Source of the DNA: Paracoccaceae bacterium
GTDB lineage: Bacteria; Pseudomonadota; Alphaproteobacteria; Rhodobacterales; Rhodobacteraceae
Length of the DNA stretch: 64,000 bases
Assembly (NCBI GenBank): GCA_902534325.1
Contig: CACAPQ010000009.1
Location: 1-64,000, forward strand
Reading direction: 5' to 3'
Below the pieces are notes generated by a model. The model saw nothing but the letters and a program-made list of their open reading frames with translations, did not search any database and was not told the origin of the DNA. A program made the position numbers and the translations under genes. Below, in pieces: positions 9,566 through 22,203 of this stretch (position 1 is its first letter; each line of letters starts with the position of its first letter).

Positions 9566-10954
9566 TCAAGCGTGGATTGCTCCACTTCCGCATGCCAAAG
9601 CAGCTTCTCGGATTGCTTCTGAGTAGGTTGGGTGAGCGTGACATGTTAGGGCTATATCCTGAGCTGATGCCCCAAATTCCATTGCTATGCAGAGCTCGTG
9701 AATCAGATCTCCAGCTGATGGCCCGACGATGTGTGCTCCTAAAATACGGTCACTGTCTTTATCAGCTATAATTTTTACAAAACCATCCATTGCGAAATTT
9801 GCCTTCGCTCTGCCATTCCCCATGAACATAAATTTCCCTACTTTAACGGAGCGGTCATTTTCTTTGGCTTGCTGTTCAGTTAAACCTACAGAAGCTACCT
9901 CCGGGGCAGTATAAATGACACTTGGAATTACTTTATAATTAACATGTCCGATTTTGCCTGCGATTTGCTCTGCGACTGCCATACCCTCATCTTCAGCTTT
10001 ATGCGCTAACATTGGCCCTTCGACAACATCCCCAATTGCGTATATGTTTGGTATATTTGTTTGCCATCTGCTATCAGTTTTGATTTGGCCACGCTCAGTT
10101 AATTCCATATTCAACTTATCTAGCCCAAGTCCATTAGTGTTCGGTTTTCTACCAGTTGCGACTAAGATAATATCCCCATCTAGTTCGTGCAGGCTATCGT
10201 CTTTTTTAAGCTTGTATTTGACCTTTCCTAAAGACCTTGATTTGCTAGCCGACTGCACAGCAGCACCCATAATAAAAGAAATACCCTGTTTTTTCAAAAT
10301 TCTTTGAAAAGTCTTTTGTACCTCTGTATCCATGCCGGGAGTTATATAATCTAGATATTCAATAATCGTAACTTTTGTCCCAAGACGCGCATAAACGGAG
10401 CCGAGCTCCAAGCCAATAACGCCTGCGCCAATAACTGTCATTGTTTTTGGTATTCTGGATAAAGATAGTGCTCCAGTTGATGATACAATTATCTTTTCGT
10501 CAATTTTGACACCAGGGATTGTGCTTGGTTCTGACCCTGAAGCGATAATTATATTCTTCGCCTCATAAGTTGTCTTGTTTATTTGAACTTTTCCTGGGGC
10601 GGGAATCGAGGCCCAACCTTTTAGATGATCTATTTTATTTTTTTTAAATAAAAATTCGATGCCTTTGGTATTCGCATCAATTGTTTCAGTTTTATAATTT
10701 TGCATTTTAGCCCAGTCTATAGACGGTGGCTTTGCTATTAATCCCATTTTTTCAAAATTGTGTTCAGCCTCGTGAAGTTGGTGGCTGGCGTGTAATAAAG
10801 CCTTGGATGGGATGCAACCCACGTTTAAACAAGTTCCACCGAGCGTGTCACGGCCTTCAACGCATGCAGTGTGAATGCCCATCTGAGCGCATCGAATAGA
10901 CGCGACATAACCACCTGGCCCGCCTCCTATGACTATAACATCATATTTAGACAT
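9566..10954 (-). CDS. lpd: Dihydrolipoyl dehydrogenase (E3)
   Basis: FAD-dependent disulfide oxidoreductase that re-oxidises the lipoyl arm of 2-oxo-acid dehydrogenases. The 462 residues show the FAD-binding [12 protein letters not shown], the redox pair GGTCLNVGC (C42 and C47), a central NAD-binding [12 protein letters not shown], and the C-terminal [10 protein letters not shown] with the active-site His. It lies 21 bp downstream of sucB and ends the suc operon, so it is presumably the E3 of the 2-oxoglutarate dehydrogenase complex, though it could also serve pyruvate dehydrogenase. It converges with ftsH. Confidence 0.96.
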   Translation of the reverse strand: MSKYDVIVIGGGPGGYVASIRCAQMGIHTACVEGRDTLGGTCLNVGCIPSKALLHASHQLHEAEHNFEKMGLIAKPPSIDWAKMQNYKTETIDANTKGIEFLFKKNKIDHLKGWASIPAPGKVQINKTTYEAKNIIIASGSEPSTIPGVKIDEKIIVSSTGALSLSRIPKTMTVIGAGVIGLELGSVYARLGTKVTIIEYLDYITPGMDTEVQKTFQRILKKQGISFIMGAAVQSASKSRSLGKVKYKLKKDDSLHELDGDIILVATGRKPNTNGLGLDKLNMELTERGQIKTDSRWQTNIPNIYAIGDVVEGPMLAHKAEDEGMAVAEQIAGKIGHVNYKVIPSVIYTAPEVASVGLTEQQAKENDRSVKVGKFMFMGNGRAKANFAMDGFVKIIADKDSDRILGAHIVGPSAGDLIHELCIAMEFGASAQDIALTCHAHPTYSEAIREAALACGSGAIHA

Positions 10955-10975
10955 CTCTTTCCTTTCTGCAAATCA

Positions 10976-12196
10976 TCAAAGATCCATAAGAAGCCGTCTC
11001 GGGTCCTCTAGAGCTTCTTTTACCCTTACTAAAAATGTTACCGCGCCTTTTCCATCTACAATCCTATGGTCGTAACTTAAGGCTAGATACATCATGGGCC
11101 GGATTACTACTTCGCCGTTTATTACCATAGGACGCTCTTGAATTTTATGCATGCCCAAAATACCTGACTGTGGTGGATTTAAAATTGGTGAAGACATAAG
11201 AGATCCGTAAACCCCCCCATTTGAAATAGTGAAGGTGCCACCTTGCATTTCATCCATACTAAGTTTGCCATCTCTTGCTCGCTTTCCTTTTTCAGCGATA
11301 GATTTTTCTATTTCTGCAAAAGACATGCTATCGGCATTTCGGATAACTGGAACGACTAATCCGGTAGGAGTCCCTGCAGCTATTCCCATATGAACATAAT
11401 TTTTATAAACAACATCAGTTGCGTCTATTTCTGCATTAACTTCGGGAACCTCTTTGAGAGCATGGCAGCAAGCTTTTGTAAAAAATGACATAAAACCTAG
11501 CTTAGTGCCGTGTTTTTTTTCAAATAATTCCTTAAATTCATTTCTAAGAGACATTACCTCTGTCATATCTACTTCATTGTAAGTAGTAAGCATTGCCGCT
11601 GTATTTTGACTATCTTTAAGGCGTTTCGCTATTGTCTGTCTTAATCGGGTCATTTTTACCCGTTCTTCTCGATCCGCATCTTCTACAGAACTAGGAGTAC
11701 GAGGAGGTGAACTCTTTTCTATTTCCTCAATCGCAGCAGACTGTACAGCTTTCAGCACATCGTTTTTCATTATTCGACCATCTTTACCCGTTCCAGCAAT
11801 TTTATCGGATGAAATTTTATTTTCAGCCATTAGCTTTTTTGCTGAAGGAGCGTTTTCGATATCGGTATTTTGATTTTCAGAACTTGTTTCTATACTAGTC
11901 TCAATGATATTTTTATCTTCTTTTGTAGTCTGGATTTTTTCATTTCCCTGTTTTTCAGGGCTGCCCTCACTGATTGTTGTGAGTAATGCATCCATACTCA
12001 CGACACTTCCCTCTTGGGCAACGATGCTTCCCATAACTCCAGCGGCAGGGCTTGGGACCTCCACCGTTACTTTGTCCGTTTCCAGTTCACAGAGCATTTC
12101 ATCCATATTTATGTTATCACCAGGCTGCTTAAACCAAGTAGCAACTGTTGCTTCTGTTACGCTTTCGCCAAGAGTAGGGACACGTACGTCGGTCAT
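10976..12196 (-). CDS. sucB: 2-oxoglutarate dehydrogenase E2, dihydrolipoyl succinyltransferase
   Basis: Core E2 subunit that transfers the succinyl group to CoA. The 406 residues contain one N-terminal lipoyl domain ([14 protein letters not shown], lipoyl Lys about K42) and an acidic linker. The peripheral-subunit-binding domain is at about residues 115-155 ([26 protein letters not shown]). The C-terminal catalytic domain ends in [17 protein letters not shown] with the active His and Asp. The start overlaps the sucA stop by four bases (ATGA), showing coupled translation. Use of a single lipoyl domain distinguishes it from many pyruvate dehydrogenase E2s. Confidence 0.96.
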   Translation of the reverse strand: MTDVRVPTLGESVTEATVATWFKQPGDNINMDEMLCELETDKVTVEVPSPAAGVMGSIVAQEGSVVSMDALLTTISEGSPEKQGNEKIQTTKEDKNIIETSIETSSENQNTDIENAPSAKKLMAENKISSDKIAGTGKDGRIMKNDVLKAVQSAAIEEIEKSSPPRTPSSVEDADREERVKMTRLRQTIAKRLKDSQNTAAMLTTYNEVDMTEVMSLRNEFKELFEKKHGTKLGFMSFFTKACCHALKEVPEVNAEIDATDVVYKNYVHMGIAAGTPTGLVVPVIRNADSMSFAEIEKSIAEKGKRARDGKLSMDEMQGGTFTISNGGVYGSLMSSPILNPPQSGILGMHKIQERPMVINGEVVIRPMMYLALSYDHRIVDGKGAVTFLVRVKEALEDPRRLLMDL

Positions 12197-15162
12197 TTTT
12201 TGGTTTCCTTTAAATTTAAAGCTTCATCAATAAGCAATTTTTGTTGCTCTTTGTGTTGACTTGCAAGTCCTGTAGCCGGTGAAGCACTTGCTGGCCTGCC
12301 AACAAAAATTGGTCTTGTGAATTTCGCGTTCATCCTACTTAGAACCCATTCTATATTTGGTTCCATGAATGACCATGCGCCCTGATTTTTCGGTTCTTCT
12401 TGGCACCAAATCATCTCTGCATTTTGGAACCTCTCAAGCTCTTTAACCGCTGACATTGCCGGAAAAGGATAAAACTGCTCAAATCGGAGCAAATAGATAT
12501 CATTTATCCCTCTTGTGTCTCTTTCTTCTAACAAATCGAAGTAGACTTTTCCTGAACACATAACTACCCGTTTGATTTCTTCATCTTTAACTAAATTGGT
12601 AGTTGAGTTTCCCTTTTCCGCATCATCCCATAAAACACGATGGAAAGATGAACCATTCGTAAAATCTTCAACTTTTGAGGTGCACAGTTTGTGCCTGAGA
12701 AGTGATTTAGGTGTCATTAGAACAAGAGGTTTTCGAAAATCCCGATGAACTTGTCGTCTCAAGATATGAAAGTAGTTAGCAGGCGTGGAGCAATTGGCTA
12801 CGATCCAATTATCCTGACCACACATTTGCAAAAACCGCTCTAATCTTGCTGAACTATGCTCTGGACCTTGCCCCTCAAATCCATGCGGTAGTAACATTGT
12901 CAATCCGGACATTCGGAGCCATTTACTTTCACCAGAACTAATAAACTGATCAAACATTATCTGAGCACCATTAGCGAAATCGCCAAATTGTGCTTCCCAT
13001 AAAACTAGTGCATTTGGTTCAGCCAGAGAATACCCGTATTCAAAACCCAAGACTGCATATTCAGATAACATAGAGTCTATCACTTCATATTTGGCTTGAC
13101 CCTGTCTTATATTATTGAGTGGATAATAACGCTCTTCAGTTGATTGATTGATTAACCCAGAATGCCTTTGGCTAAAAGTACCGCGTGTGCTATCCTGTCC
13201 TGATAACCGAACGGGAAATCCTTCTGTTAAAAGTGATCCAAATGCAAGAGATTCGGCGGTTGCCCAATCAAAACCTTTGCCGCTGTCGAACATTTTTACT
13301 TTAGTGTCCAAAAGCCTGGCAACAGTCTTGTGCAATTCATAATCTTTTGGTGGTTGAGATAAAGCTTTACCAATATCGAAAAAAGTTTTTTCGCTAATTG
13401 CTGTTTTTCCCCTTTGATAATCTTCTTTATTCCTATCCAAATGCGACCATCGCCCATCAAGCCAGTCAGCCTTATTTGGTTTATAATCTCGACCAGCTTC
13501 AAATTCCTCGTTCATTTTTGCCTGAAAAGACGCTTTCATATCTTCGATTTCACCTTCGGGGATTAGTCCATCGTTGACTAGTCTGTCGGTGTAAATTGAA
13601 AGTGAAGTTTTTTGTTTTTTGATGTGTTTATACATTAAAGGGTTTGTAAACATAGGTTCATCCCCTTCATTATGCCCAAATCGACGGTAACATATGATAT
13701 CTAAAACAACATCTTTTTGAAATTTTTGCCTATATTCTGTTGCTACTTTGGCTGCATGAACAACAGCCTCTGGATCATCTCCGTTTACATGAAATATAGG
13801 GGCCTCAACCATTAATGCTATGTCGGTTGGGTAAGGTGAAGATCTACTAAAGTGGGGTGCAGTCGTAAAACCAATCTGGTTATTAACCACGATATGCATT
13901 GTGCCGCCTGCTTTGTGTCCAATTAAACCTGATAAACCAAAACACTCAGCAACTACACCCTGGCCAGCAAAGGCAGCATCGCCATGCAATAGTACAGGCA
14001 TAACAGAGTTTCGCTTATTGTCTTTTAATTGTTCCTGTTTGGCTCTCGCCTTACCAATAACAACAGGGTTTACAGCCTCCAAATGGCTAGGGTTTGCAGT
14101 TAAGGAGAGATGGACATTATTTCCATCAAATTCGCGATCAGATGATGCTCCGAGATGGTATTTGACATCTCCTGATCCATCTACCGCGTCTGGTTTAAAT
14201 GACCCTCCTTGAAACTCATTAAATATCGCCCGGTAAGGTTTGTTCATAACATTAGCAAGCACTGATAATCGGCCTCTATGTGGCATCCCTACTACTATTT
14301 CTTTAACTCCAAGTGCTCCTCCACGCTTTATGATTTGTTCCATTGCAGGAATTAGACTTTCGCCGCCATCTAAACCAAAGCGTTTAGTCCCCATGTATTT
14401 AACATGCAGAAATTTTTCGAAGCCTTCCGCTTCAACTAATTTGTTCAATATTGCTTTTCGTCCCTCTCGAGTAAATTTTATTTCTTTCCCAAAACCTTCT
14501 ATTCTCTCCTTAAGCCATGCCGATTGCTCTGGATCAGAAATATGCATGTATTGCAAAGCAAAAGTACCACAATAAGTTCTTTTAACTATTTCAACAATTT
14601 GTCTCATTGTAGCGATTTGAAGACCAAGTACGTTGTCAATAAAAATTGGACGGTCCAAATCGGTTTCTAAAAACCCATAATTTTTTGGATCTAAAGAATC
14701 TTTTGCCTCTGATGTGTCTCTCATACCAAGAGGATCCAAATCGGCTGCAAGATGCCCACGTATTCTATAAGCCCGGATCAGCATCAAAGCTCGAACGCTG
14801 TCTAGAACTGCCCGTTGAATTGCATCACTGGATATTTCAATATTCTTCTCTTCGGCAACGTGGCTAATTTTTTCGACAATGTGGTGAGTTTGTTCGCTTT
14901 GAACCCATTGACCATCTAATGCAGCTGTTAGGTCATCGTTTAAAGAGGGTGGCCAGTCGCGCCTCCCCCAGCTGGGACCTGCTGCATCCTTTTTAATACT
15001 TACTTCATCATCGCCCATAGCCTTGAAAAATTCTTGCCAAGTTTCATCTAAGGCTTTTGGATCGTGTGCATATTGTGCGTAAAGTTGTTCTAAATATTCA
15101 GCGTTATGCCCTTGCATAAAAGAAGAGGCTTTAAATTCCGAGTTGGGGGATTGATCATTCAT
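12193..15162 (-). CDS. sucA: 2-oxoglutarate dehydrogenase E1 component
   Basis: Thiamine-diphosphate enzyme that decarboxylates 2-oxoglutarate and succinylates E2. The 989-residue length is typical. Signatures seen are the N-terminal E2-contact segment ([18 protein letters not shown]), [18 protein letters not shown], the cofactor-binding [14 protein letters not shown], and the C-terminal transketolase-like region with [20 protein letters not shown]. It sits between sucD (54 bp away) and sucB (4-bp overlap) in a single minus-strand TCA operon. Confidence 0.97.
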   Translation of the reverse strand: MNDQSPNSEFKASSFMQGHNAEYLEQLYAQYAHDPKALDETWQEFFKAMGDDEVSIKKDAAGPSWGRRDWPPSLNDDLTAALDGQWVQSEQTHHIVEKISHVAEEKNIEISSDAIQRAVLDSVRALMLIRAYRIRGHLAADLDPLGMRDTSEAKDSLDPKNYGFLETDLDRPIFIDNVLGLQIATMRQIVEIVKRTYCGTFALQYMHISDPEQSAWLKERIEGFGKEIKFTREGRKAILNKLVEAEGFEKFLHVKYMGTKRFGLDGGESLIPAMEQIIKRGGALGVKEIVVGMPHRGRLSVLANVMNKPYRAIFNEFQGGSFKPDAVDGSGDVKYHLGASSDREFDGNNVHLSLTANPSHLEAVNPVVIGKARAKQEQLKDNKRNSVMPVLLHGDAAFAGQGVVAECFGLSGLIGHKAGGTMHIVVNNQIGFTTAPHFSRSSPYPTDIALMVEAPIFHVNGDDPEAVVHAAKVATEYRQKFQKDVVLDIICYRRFGHNEGDEPMFTNPLMYKHIKKQKTSLSIYTDRLVNDGLIPEGEIEDMKASFQAKMNEEFEAGRDYKPNKADWLDGRWSHLDRNKEDYQRGKTAISEKTFFDIGKALSQPPKDYELHKTVARLLDTKVKMFDSGKGFDWATAESLAFGSLLTEGFPVRLSGQDSTRGTFSQRHSGLINQSTEERYYPLNNIRQGQAKYEVIDSMLSEYAVLGFEYGYSLAEPNALVLWEAQFGDFANGAQIMFDQFISSGESKWLRMSGLTMLLPHGFEGQGPEHSSARLERFLQMCGQDNWIVANCSTPANYFHILRRQVHRDFRKPLVLMTPKSLLRHKLCTSKVEDFTNGSSFHRVLWDDAEKGNSTTNLVKDEEIKRVVMCSGKVYFDLLEERDTRGINDIYLLRFEQFYPFPAMSAVKELERFQNAEMIWCQEEPKNQGAWSFMEPNIEWVLSRMNAKFTRPIFVGRPASASPATGLASQHKEQQKLLIDEALNLKETKK

Positions 15163-15216
15163 AGTTTCTGCCTAAGCCTTACATTTCTGGTTTAAATGAA
15201 ATTTTTTTAATCTTTT

Positions 15217-16098
15217 TTACCCAATTGCCTTCAACACTGCTTCACCTAAACTGCCTGGGCTTTCCGCGACAATTATACCGGCTGATTGCATAGCTTCGAT
15301 TTTATCTTCAGCCCCGCCTTTACCGCCCGCCACGATAGCTCCAGCGTGACCCATTCTCCTACCGGGTGGTGCCGTTCGGCCTGCGATAAAACCTGCTGTT
15401 GGTTTGCTTCGCCCTTTTTTCGCCTCATCTTTTAGAAATTGGGCGGCTTCTTCTTCAGCTGATCCACCTATTTCTCCTATCATGATGATGCTTTCTGTTT
15501 CATCATCTTTCAAAAACCATTCAAGGACATCTATATGCTCTGTTCCTTTTACGGGGTCTCCTCCAATTCCAATACATGACGATTGTCCTAAGCCAACATC
15601 AGAGGTTTGCTTTACGGCTTCATATGTTAAAGTGCCTGATCTTGATACAACTCCAACAGACCCACGCCTATGGATATGGCCGGGCATAATGCCTATTTTG
15701 CAAGCATCTGGGGTGATTACTCCAGGACAGTTTGGCCCAACAAGAATAGAACTTGAGTTTTCGAGTGCTCTCTTTACCTTTAGCATATCTTGAACAGGGA
15801 TACCTTCAGTAATACAAACAATTAGCTCCATTTGAGCGTCTATTGCTTCCAAAATAGAATCTGCCGCAAATGGTGGAGGTACATATATTACAGAAGCATC
15901 TGCACTGGTTATGTATTTTGCTTCATGCACAGAATTGAATACAGGTAAACCTAAATGATCGCCGCCACCTTTTCCTGGGGTTACGCCTCCTACCATTTTT
16001 GTTCCGTACGCTATGGCTTGCTCGGAATGAAATGTTCCTTGTGAACCTGTAAAACCTTGACAAATCACTTTGGTTTTTTCGTCGATTAATACAGCCAT
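15217..16098 (-). CDS. sucD: Succinyl-CoA synthetase alpha subunit
   Basis: Alpha subunit of the ADP/GDP-forming succinate-CoA ligase, binding CoA and carrying the phosphohistidine. The 293 residues include the CoA-binding [18 protein letters not shown], the VGPNCPGVI segment and the [17 protein letters not shown] motif containing the phosphorylated His. It follows sucC by only 3 bp, and the two subunits are made together. Product length and order are normal. Confidence 0.97.
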   Translation of the reverse strand: MAVLIDEKTKVICQGFTGSQGTFHSEQAIAYGTKMVGGVTPGKGGGDHLGLPVFNSVHEAKYITSADASVIYVPPPFAADSILEAIDAQMELIVCITEGIPVQDMLKVKRALENSSSILVGPNCPGVITPDACKIGIMPGHIHRRGSVGVVSRSGTLTYEAVKQTSDVGLGQSSCIGIGGDPVKGTEHIDVLEWFLKDDETESIIMIGEIGGSAEEEAAQFLKDEAKKGRSKPTAGFIAGRTAPPGRRMGHAGAIVAGGKGGAEDKIEAMQSAGIIVAESPGSLGEAVLKAIG

Positions 16099-16101
16099 AG
16101 C

Positions 16102-17295
16102 TTAACCTTTCACTGCTTTTACGATTTTTTCTGCCCCATCTCTCAGGTCGTTCGCAGCGATGACATCAAGTCCAGAATTATTTATGATGTCTTTCCCTTT
16201 CTCTACGTTTGTACCTTCCAGACGAACGACTAAAGGAACTTGCAGACCAACCTCTTTCACCGCCGCGACTACTCCCTCAGCAATAACATCACATCGCATT
16301 ATTCCGCCGAAAATGTTGACCAATATTCCTTTTACTTTTGGGTCGGACGTGATTATTTTGAAGGCCTCTGTTACTTTTTCTTTTGTTGCGCCCCCTCCAA
16401 CATCCAAAAAATTAGCTGGCTCAGCGCCATATAGTTTAATGATATCCATCGTTGCCATAGCAAGCCCGGCACCATTAACCATGCATCCAATCTCGCCGTC
16501 TAAAGCAATATAATTTAAGTCGTATTTACTGGCTTCCAATTCTTTAGGATCTTCTTCTGTGGTATCCCTTAGATCAGCAATATCTTGGTGCCGGTAAATT
16601 GCATTGCTATCAAATCCTACCTTTGCGTCCAAAACACTAAGCGTACCGTTTTTAGTAACGATAAGGGGATTAATTTCCAGCATTTCCATATCTTTTTCTA
16701 TAAATGCTTGGAACAGTTGTCCCATGAGTTTTATACACTCTTTAACTTGCGAATTCTCAAGTCCTAGAGCAAAGGCAATCTTTCGACCATGGAAAGCCTG
16801 ATATCCAGTTGCTGGATCCACAGAAAAAGAAAGAATTTTTTCAGGATTGCTAGCCGCAACATCTTCTATATCCATTCCGCCCTCTGTGGAGCATACAAAA
16901 GATATTCTGGAAGTTACCCTATCAACTAAAAGAGCGAGGTATAATTCACTCTTAATTTCGGCACCTTGCTCTATATAAACTCGATTTACTTGTTTCCCAG
17001 CGGGACCTGTTTGATGCGTTACAAGTGTACGCCCGAGCATTTTTTTTGCTTCATCCGCTGCTTGCTCAACGGATTTAGCAATTCTTACCCCACCGCTCTC
17101 ACCTGCATCTTTTTCAACAAACGTGCCTTTGCCTCGCCCACCAGCGTGAATTTGAGCTTTGACAACCCAGACCGGGCCATCAAGTTCTCCAGCAGCGGTT
17201 TTTGCATCTTCAGATTTGACTACAATACGACCGTCTGCAACAGGTGCTCCATAATTTCGGAGCAAGCCTTTGGCTTGATATTCATGAATATTCAT
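16102..17295 (-). CDS. sucC: Succinyl-CoA synthetase beta subunit
   Basis: ATP-grasp beta subunit that binds the nucleotide and succinate. The 397 residues start with [16 protein letters not shown] and contain the ATP-grasp Lys segment [14 protein letters not shown], plus the C-terminal [14 protein letters not shown]. The ATG at 17295 is preceded by an AAGG. It is the first gene of the sucC-sucD-sucA-sucB-lpd operon. The 220 bp in front of it hold a pair of TGTGATCACA palindromes (17394-17436) that could regulate it. Confidence 0.97.
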   Translation of the reverse strand: MNIHEYQAKGLLRNYGAPVADGRIVVKSEDAKTAAGELDGPVWVVKAQIHAGGRGKGTFVEKDAGESGGVRIAKSVEQAADEAKKMLGRTLVTHQTGPAGKQVNRVYIEQGAEIKSELYLALLVDRVTSRISFVCSTEGGMDIEDVAASNPEKILSFSVDPATGYQAFHGRKIAFALGLENSQVKECIKLMGQLFQAFIEKDMEMLEINPLIVTKNGTLSVLDAKVGFDSNAIYRHQDIADLRDTTEEDPKELEASKYDLNYIALDGEIGCMVNGAGLAMATMDIIKLYGAEPANFLDVGGGATKEKVTEAFKIITSDPKVKGILVNIFGGIMRCDVIAEGVVAAVKEVGLQVPLVVRLEGTNVEKGKDIINNSGLDVIAANDLRDGAEKIVKAVKG

Positions 17296-17393
17296 TGTTC
17301 AACCTTGTGTTGGTGGTTTGTTGACTAATGACACGTAGGTTTTAATAAATAGAAGAAGTTTATAAAAAAATTACAAGAAATCTTTTAAATTAA

Positions 17394-17436
17394 TATTTTT
17401 GTGATCACATAGAAAAAATTAGTGATCACAAAAATA
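17394..17436. promoter_or_regulatory. Paired TGTGATCAC palindromes between mdh and sucC
   Basis: Two copies of the self-complementary octamer GTGATCAC lie at 17401-17408 and 17422-17429, exactly 21 bp (two helical turns) apart. They are embedded in a larger 15-bp inverted repeat: TATTTTTGTGATCAC at 17394-17408 and GTGATCACAAAAATA at 17422-17436, with a 13-nt spacer. The site is about 100-140 bp upstream of the sucC start. Spacing and symmetry suggest an operator bound by two dimers on one face of the helix. The same sequence could instead form an RNA hairpin between mdh and sucC messages. There is no U-run where a terminator would need it. Confidence 0.5.
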
Positions 17437-17515
17437 ATTTTGATGAATTTTGAGTAAATATTCTTATTTTGGCAAATAAATGAATCGTGCTGATATAACT
17501 GGCTATAGCGGGAGA

Positions 17516-18514
<999 letters not shown>

Positions 18515-18632
18515 CTAATCTTTTATTACAAATTCTGCAAGGCATCATCACAATCAACATATAAAAACTCTTTATTTTAGCTTTGGAATATTTACTTGGG
18601 AAATCAGTAGTTGTTCGTATAAATCTTAGAAC

Positions 18633-19385
18633 ATGTACCTTAACTTTGAATTTATATTGATTGCCGCTTTCGCGACTGTTTTTGCAGGAATCAGCAAGGG
18701 TGGCTTTGGATCTAACGCAGCCTTTGTGTCGGCTGCAATTCTCGCAACAATTATCGAACCTGGGAGTGCTATTGGTATAATGCTGCCACTTCTCATTTTA
18801 ATGGACCTTGGAAGTCTGAAGCCATTTTGGAAGAAATGGATATCGCGGGAATCAGGGATACTCGTTTTGGGGAGTATCCCTGGAGTAATCTTAGGTGCCA
18901 TACTTTATTCTAACGTAAGCGCTGATTTTTTTAGATTTTTGATAGGAGTTATTTGTTTGGCTTTTGTTTTATGGCAAACTTTGCAAAAGTGGAATGTTAT
19001 TCAAAAGTCTATTCGACCACTTTCAGATTTTTACGGCATTTTTCTTGGATGCTTTGCTGGTTTTACTAGTTTTATCAGTCATGCAGGAGGTCCAGCGGCA
19101 GCAATTTATCTTTTATCCAAAAAACCAACGAAAACTGAGTATCAGGCAACGACAGTTATTGTGTTCTGGGCGGTAAATTTGGCAAAGGCCGTGCCCTACA
19201 CGTTTCTAGGTTTATTTACACTTGAAACCCTTTTTCTGGATCTTATTTTGTCGCCTTTTGCTCTAATAGGCGTTTGGATCGGTGTAAAAGCACATTATAT
19301 GATATCAGAGCGTTTATTCTTTTCTTTTACATATATCCTTTTAACAATTACCGGTGCTAGGCTTATATGGATTGCACTTGCCTAG
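18633..19385 (+). CDS. TauE/SafE family membrane permease
   Basis: Integral membrane protein of 250 residues, almost entirely hydrophobic with about eight predicted helices. The two-repeat architecture of the TauE/SafE (sulfite exporter, formerly DUF81) family is visible: GISKGGFGSNAAFVSAA in the first half and FTSFISHAGGPAAAIYLL in the second. Family members export sulfite, sulfoacetate or other small organosulfur anions, but the substrate here cannot be read from the sequence. It is divergent from mdh and upstream of sdhC, with no obvious functional link to either. Confidence 0.88.
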   Translation: MYLNFEFILIAAFATVFAGISKGGFGSNAAFVSAAILATIIEPGSAIGIMLPLLILMDLGSLKPFWKKWISRESGILVLGSIPGVILGAILYSNVSADFFRFLIGVICLAFVLWQTLQKWNVIQKSIRPLSDFYGIFLGCFAGFTSFISHAGGPAAAIYLLSKKPTKTEYQATTVIVFWAVNLAKAVPYTFLGLFTLETLFLDLILSPFALIGVWIGVKAHYMISERLFFSFTYILLTITGARLIWIALA

Positions 19386-19565
19386 CTAATCCTGTGCCGA
19401 TTAGCTGCTCATGTTGAGACGTTGGAGGTAATATTTTTTGGCAATTTATGTATAGCTAAATGAATTTAATTTAATTTTTTAGGAATTGAAGTTAAAACGG
19501 ACTAGTAAAACAAAAATTTTGATCTATTACTAACTTTATCACGGCGAAGCTTAAGGGTATTTTCA

Positions 19566-19952
19566 ATGGCTAATGGAGATCGGGGCAACAGACCTCTCTC
19601 ACCGCATTTGACAATCTATAGACCTCAATTAACCTCTATCACTTCAATTTTGATACGCATTACGGGAAATGCAATTATTTTGAGTGTAATGCTTATTGTT
19701 TGGTGGCTTTTTGCTGCGGCGACTTCTCTTCAGTACTTTGAAGTGGCTGACGCGGTCATTAATAGTTGGTTTGGTAAATTAGTTTTAATATCCTCTCTTT
19801 GGGCTGTTTGGTATCACCTTTTGGGCGGTGTGCGGCATTTAATTTGGGACAGGGCAATTGGATTAGATTTGAAGACGGCAGAATACCTAGGCTGGTCAGT
19901 AATTATAGGTTCCTTTGTCTTCACAATTTTAACAATAGCCGTTTTGTGGTGA
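19566..19952 (+). CDS. sdhC: Succinate dehydrogenase cytochrome b556 subunit
   Basis: Membrane anchor of complex II that binds heme b and ubiquinone with SdhD. The 128 residues show the conserved N-terminal RPLSPHLTIYRPQLTS and three membrane helices. The heme-ligand region is WYHLLGGVRHLIWD. It opens the sdhCDAB operon and is separated from the upstream permease gene by 180 bp, which likely contains the sdh promoter, although I could not identify a clear -35/-10 pair there. Confidence 0.95.
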   Translation: MANGDRGNRPLSPHLTIYRPQLTSITSILIRITGNAIILSVMLIVWWLFAAATSLQYFEVADAVINSWFGKLVLISSLWAVWYHLLGGVRHLIWDRAIGLDLKTAEYLGWSVIIGSFVFTILTIAVLW

Positions 19953-19973
19953 GTTGCAGGAGTTGATTTAAGA

Positions 19974-20309
19974 ATGGGTTATTCAAAGTCATTAATTAGT
20001 CATCACTTCGAGATGAAAATTACTTCTATTGCGTTATTTTTTTTGATCCCTTTTTTCATTTTTACATTTGGCTCAGTGATTGGCGAAGACCACAACACGG
20101 TTGTTGAGTATTTATCTATGCCTTTTCCTGCGCTGATTGTCGCACTTACGTTAATAATTGGGTTACAGCATTTTCAATCGGGTGCTCAAACTCTAATTGA
20201 AGATTATATTCGTGGCCTCGGGTATAAAATTGCTTTGATCTTTGTAAAAGCTCTTAGCTACTTTCTAATGGCCGTTGGTCTGTATTCTATTGGAAAAATA
20301 GCACTGTAA
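19974..20309 (+). CDS. sdhD: Succinate dehydrogenase hydrophobic anchor subunit
   Basis: Second membrane anchor of complex II. The 111 residues have three hydrophobic helices. The motif [18 protein letters not shown] corresponds to the heme- and quinone-proximal helix seen in alphaproteobacterial SdhD (usual form HxxxGxQxxIEDY). It lies 21 bp after sdhC and 10 bp before sdhA. Sequence conservation in this subunit is low across bacteria, so the assignment rests on this motif plus operon position. Confidence 0.93.
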   Translation: MGYSKSLISHHFEMKITSIALFFLIPFFIFTFGSVIGEDHNTVVEYLSMPFPALIVALTLIIGLQHFQSGAQTLIEDYIRGLGYKIALIFVKALSYFLMAVGLYSIGKIAL

Positions 20310-20319
20310 GGGTGAATTG

Positions 20320-22125
20320 ATGTTAGCTTATTCCTATGACACGCACGACTATGATGTAGTTGTTGTTGGCGCTGGTGGAGCCGGCTTGCGAGCGACTTTA
20401 GGAATGGCAGAACAAGGTCTAAAGACGGCTTGTGTCACAAAGGTATTTCCAACTAGGTCGCATACCGTAGCTGCTCAGGGAGGAATTGCGGCGTCATTGT
20501 CAAATATGGGCCCGGATCATTGGCAATGGCATATGTATGACACTGTGAAGGGCTCTGATTGGCTTGGTGACACGGATGCAATGGAATATCTCGCTCGAGA
20601 AGCCCCCAAAGCCGTTTATGAATTAGAGCATTATGGGGTGCCATTTAGTCGAACTGAGGAAGGCAAAATATACCAACGACCATTTGGCGGTCATACAACT
20701 GAATTTGGAGAAGGTCCGCCTGTTCAAAGAACTTGTGCTGCAGCAGATAGAACAGGCCACGCAATTTTGCACACACTTTACGGCCAGTCTCTCAAAAATG
20801 AGGCAGAGTTCTATATAGAGTATTTTGCATTAGATTTGATGTTTTCTGACGATGGTATTTGTACGGGAGTAGTTTGCTGGAAACTCGATGACGGTTCAAT
20901 ACATGTGTTTAATGCTAAAATGGTGGTTCTTGCGACAGGTGGTTATGGCAGGGCGTATTTTAGTGCGACGTCAGCACATACCTGTACTGGTGATGGTGGA
21001 GGTATGGTGGCTCGCGCTGGGCTTCCACTGCAAGATATGGAGTTTGTTCAATTTCATCCAACGGGCATTTATGGGTCAGGCTGTTTAATTACAGAGGGCG
21101 CTAGAGGCGAAGGCGGATATCTTACAAATTCAGAAGGAGAGCGTTTTATGGAACGCTATGCTCCTCACTACAAAGACCTAGCTCCAAGAGATTATGTCTC
21201 AAGATGCATGACTATGGAAATAAGAGAGGGCAGAGGCGTTGGCAGAGACGGCGATCATATTCATCTAAATTTAAGCCACCTGCCTCCCGAAGCACTTTCG
21301 GAACGACTTCCTGGTATTTCGGAAAGCGCGAAAATTTTTGCGGGTGTAGATGTAACCAAGGAGCCAATTCCAGTGCTGCCTACAGTACACTACAATATGG
21401 GCGGTATTCCCACCAATTATTGGGGCGAAGTTATAAATCCAACTGCAAATGATCAAAATGCTATTGTGCCCGGTTTAATGGCTGTCGGTGAATCTGGTTG
21501 TGCGTCGGTTCATGGCGCTAATAGGTTAGGGTCTAATTCACTTATTGATTTGGTTGTATTCGGTAGAGCAGCTGGGCTTAGGGCTGGAGAAATTGTTGAT
21601 CCAAATAGTCATATTCCACCAACTAATGTTTTTGCGGTTGAAGCTGCATTAGATCGTTTTGATAATTTGAGACACGCAAAAGGTTCCGTGTCTACATCTG
21701 AGTTAAGACTTGAAATGCAGAAAACAATGCAAAGAGATGCTGCAGTATTCCGGGCCTCAGAAACTATGTCGCAAGGTTTAAATGAGATGGTAAACTTGGC
21801 AGGCAAGATATCTGATCTAAGCGTTACTGACCGATCCTTGGTCTGGAATAGTGACTTGATGGAGACACTGGAATTAACAAACCTTATGCCTAATGCTTTG
21901 GCCACAATAGCTGGCGCTGAAGCTCGTAAAGAGAGCCGAGGGGCACATGCGCACGAGGATTTCACTGTTCGAGATGATGAAAAATGGAGGGTTCACTCTT
22001 TAGCTAAAGTAGATGGCCCTGAGATAAAATTATCATATAGAGATGTGATACGCGATCCATTGTCAGACGAGTCAGAGGGTGGTATCGAACTGAAAAAGAT
22101 TGCACCTAAAGAAAGAACTTTTTAA
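20320..22125 (+). CDS. sdhA: Succinate dehydrogenase flavoprotein subunit
   Basis: Catalytic subunit of complex II, oxidising succinate to fumarate with covalently bound FAD. The 601 residues show the dinucleotide-binding [12 protein letters not shown], the covalent-FAD His in [11 protein letters not shown], GAAxRTGH-like segments and the C-terminal [14 protein letters not shown] chose the ATG at 20320 over the adjacent TTG at 20317, because an AAGGG lies nine bases before it. Length matches other alphaproteobacterial SdhA proteins. Confidence 0.97.
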   Translation: MLAYSYDTHDYDVVVVGAGGAGLRATLGMAEQGLKTACVTKVFPTRSHTVAAQGGIAASLSNMGPDHWQWHMYDTVKGSDWLGDTDAMEYLAREAPKAVYELEHYGVPFSRTEEGKIYQRPFGGHTTEFGEGPPVQRTCAAADRTGHAILHTLYGQSLKNEAEFYIEYFALDLMFSDDGICTGVVCWKLDDGSIHVFNAKMVVLATGGYGRAYFSATSAHTCTGDGGGMVARAGLPLQDMEFVQFHPTGIYGSGCLITEGARGEGGYLTNSEGERFMERYAPHYKDLAPRDYVSRCMTMEIREGRGVGRDGDHIHLNLSHLPPEALSERLPGISESAKIFAGVDVTKEPIPVLPTVHYNMGGIPTNYWGEVINPTANDQNAIVPGLMAVGESGCASVHGANRLGSNSLIDLVVFGRAAGLRAGEIVDPNSHIPPTNVFAVEAALDRFDNLRHAKGSVSTSELRLEMQKTMQRDAAVFRASETMSQGLNEMVNLAGKISDLSVTDRSLVWNSDLMETLELTNLMPNALATIAGAEARKESRGAHAHEDFTVRDDEKWRVHSLAKVDGPEIKLSYRDVIRDPLSDESEGGIELKKIAPKERTF

Positions 22126-22203
22126 ATTTGCAAATGAAAGCTTCTATAAACTGATGTACAAAGAAACAATAAATCTGAATTTCTACCAAAATGGAGTTGG
22201 GCT

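Noticed and set aside
19384-19406. AGCTAATC/GATTAGCT hairpin after the TauE-like gene, as a terminator
   Set aside because: An 8-bp stem is present but no T-run follows. It may be a weak 3' structure only.
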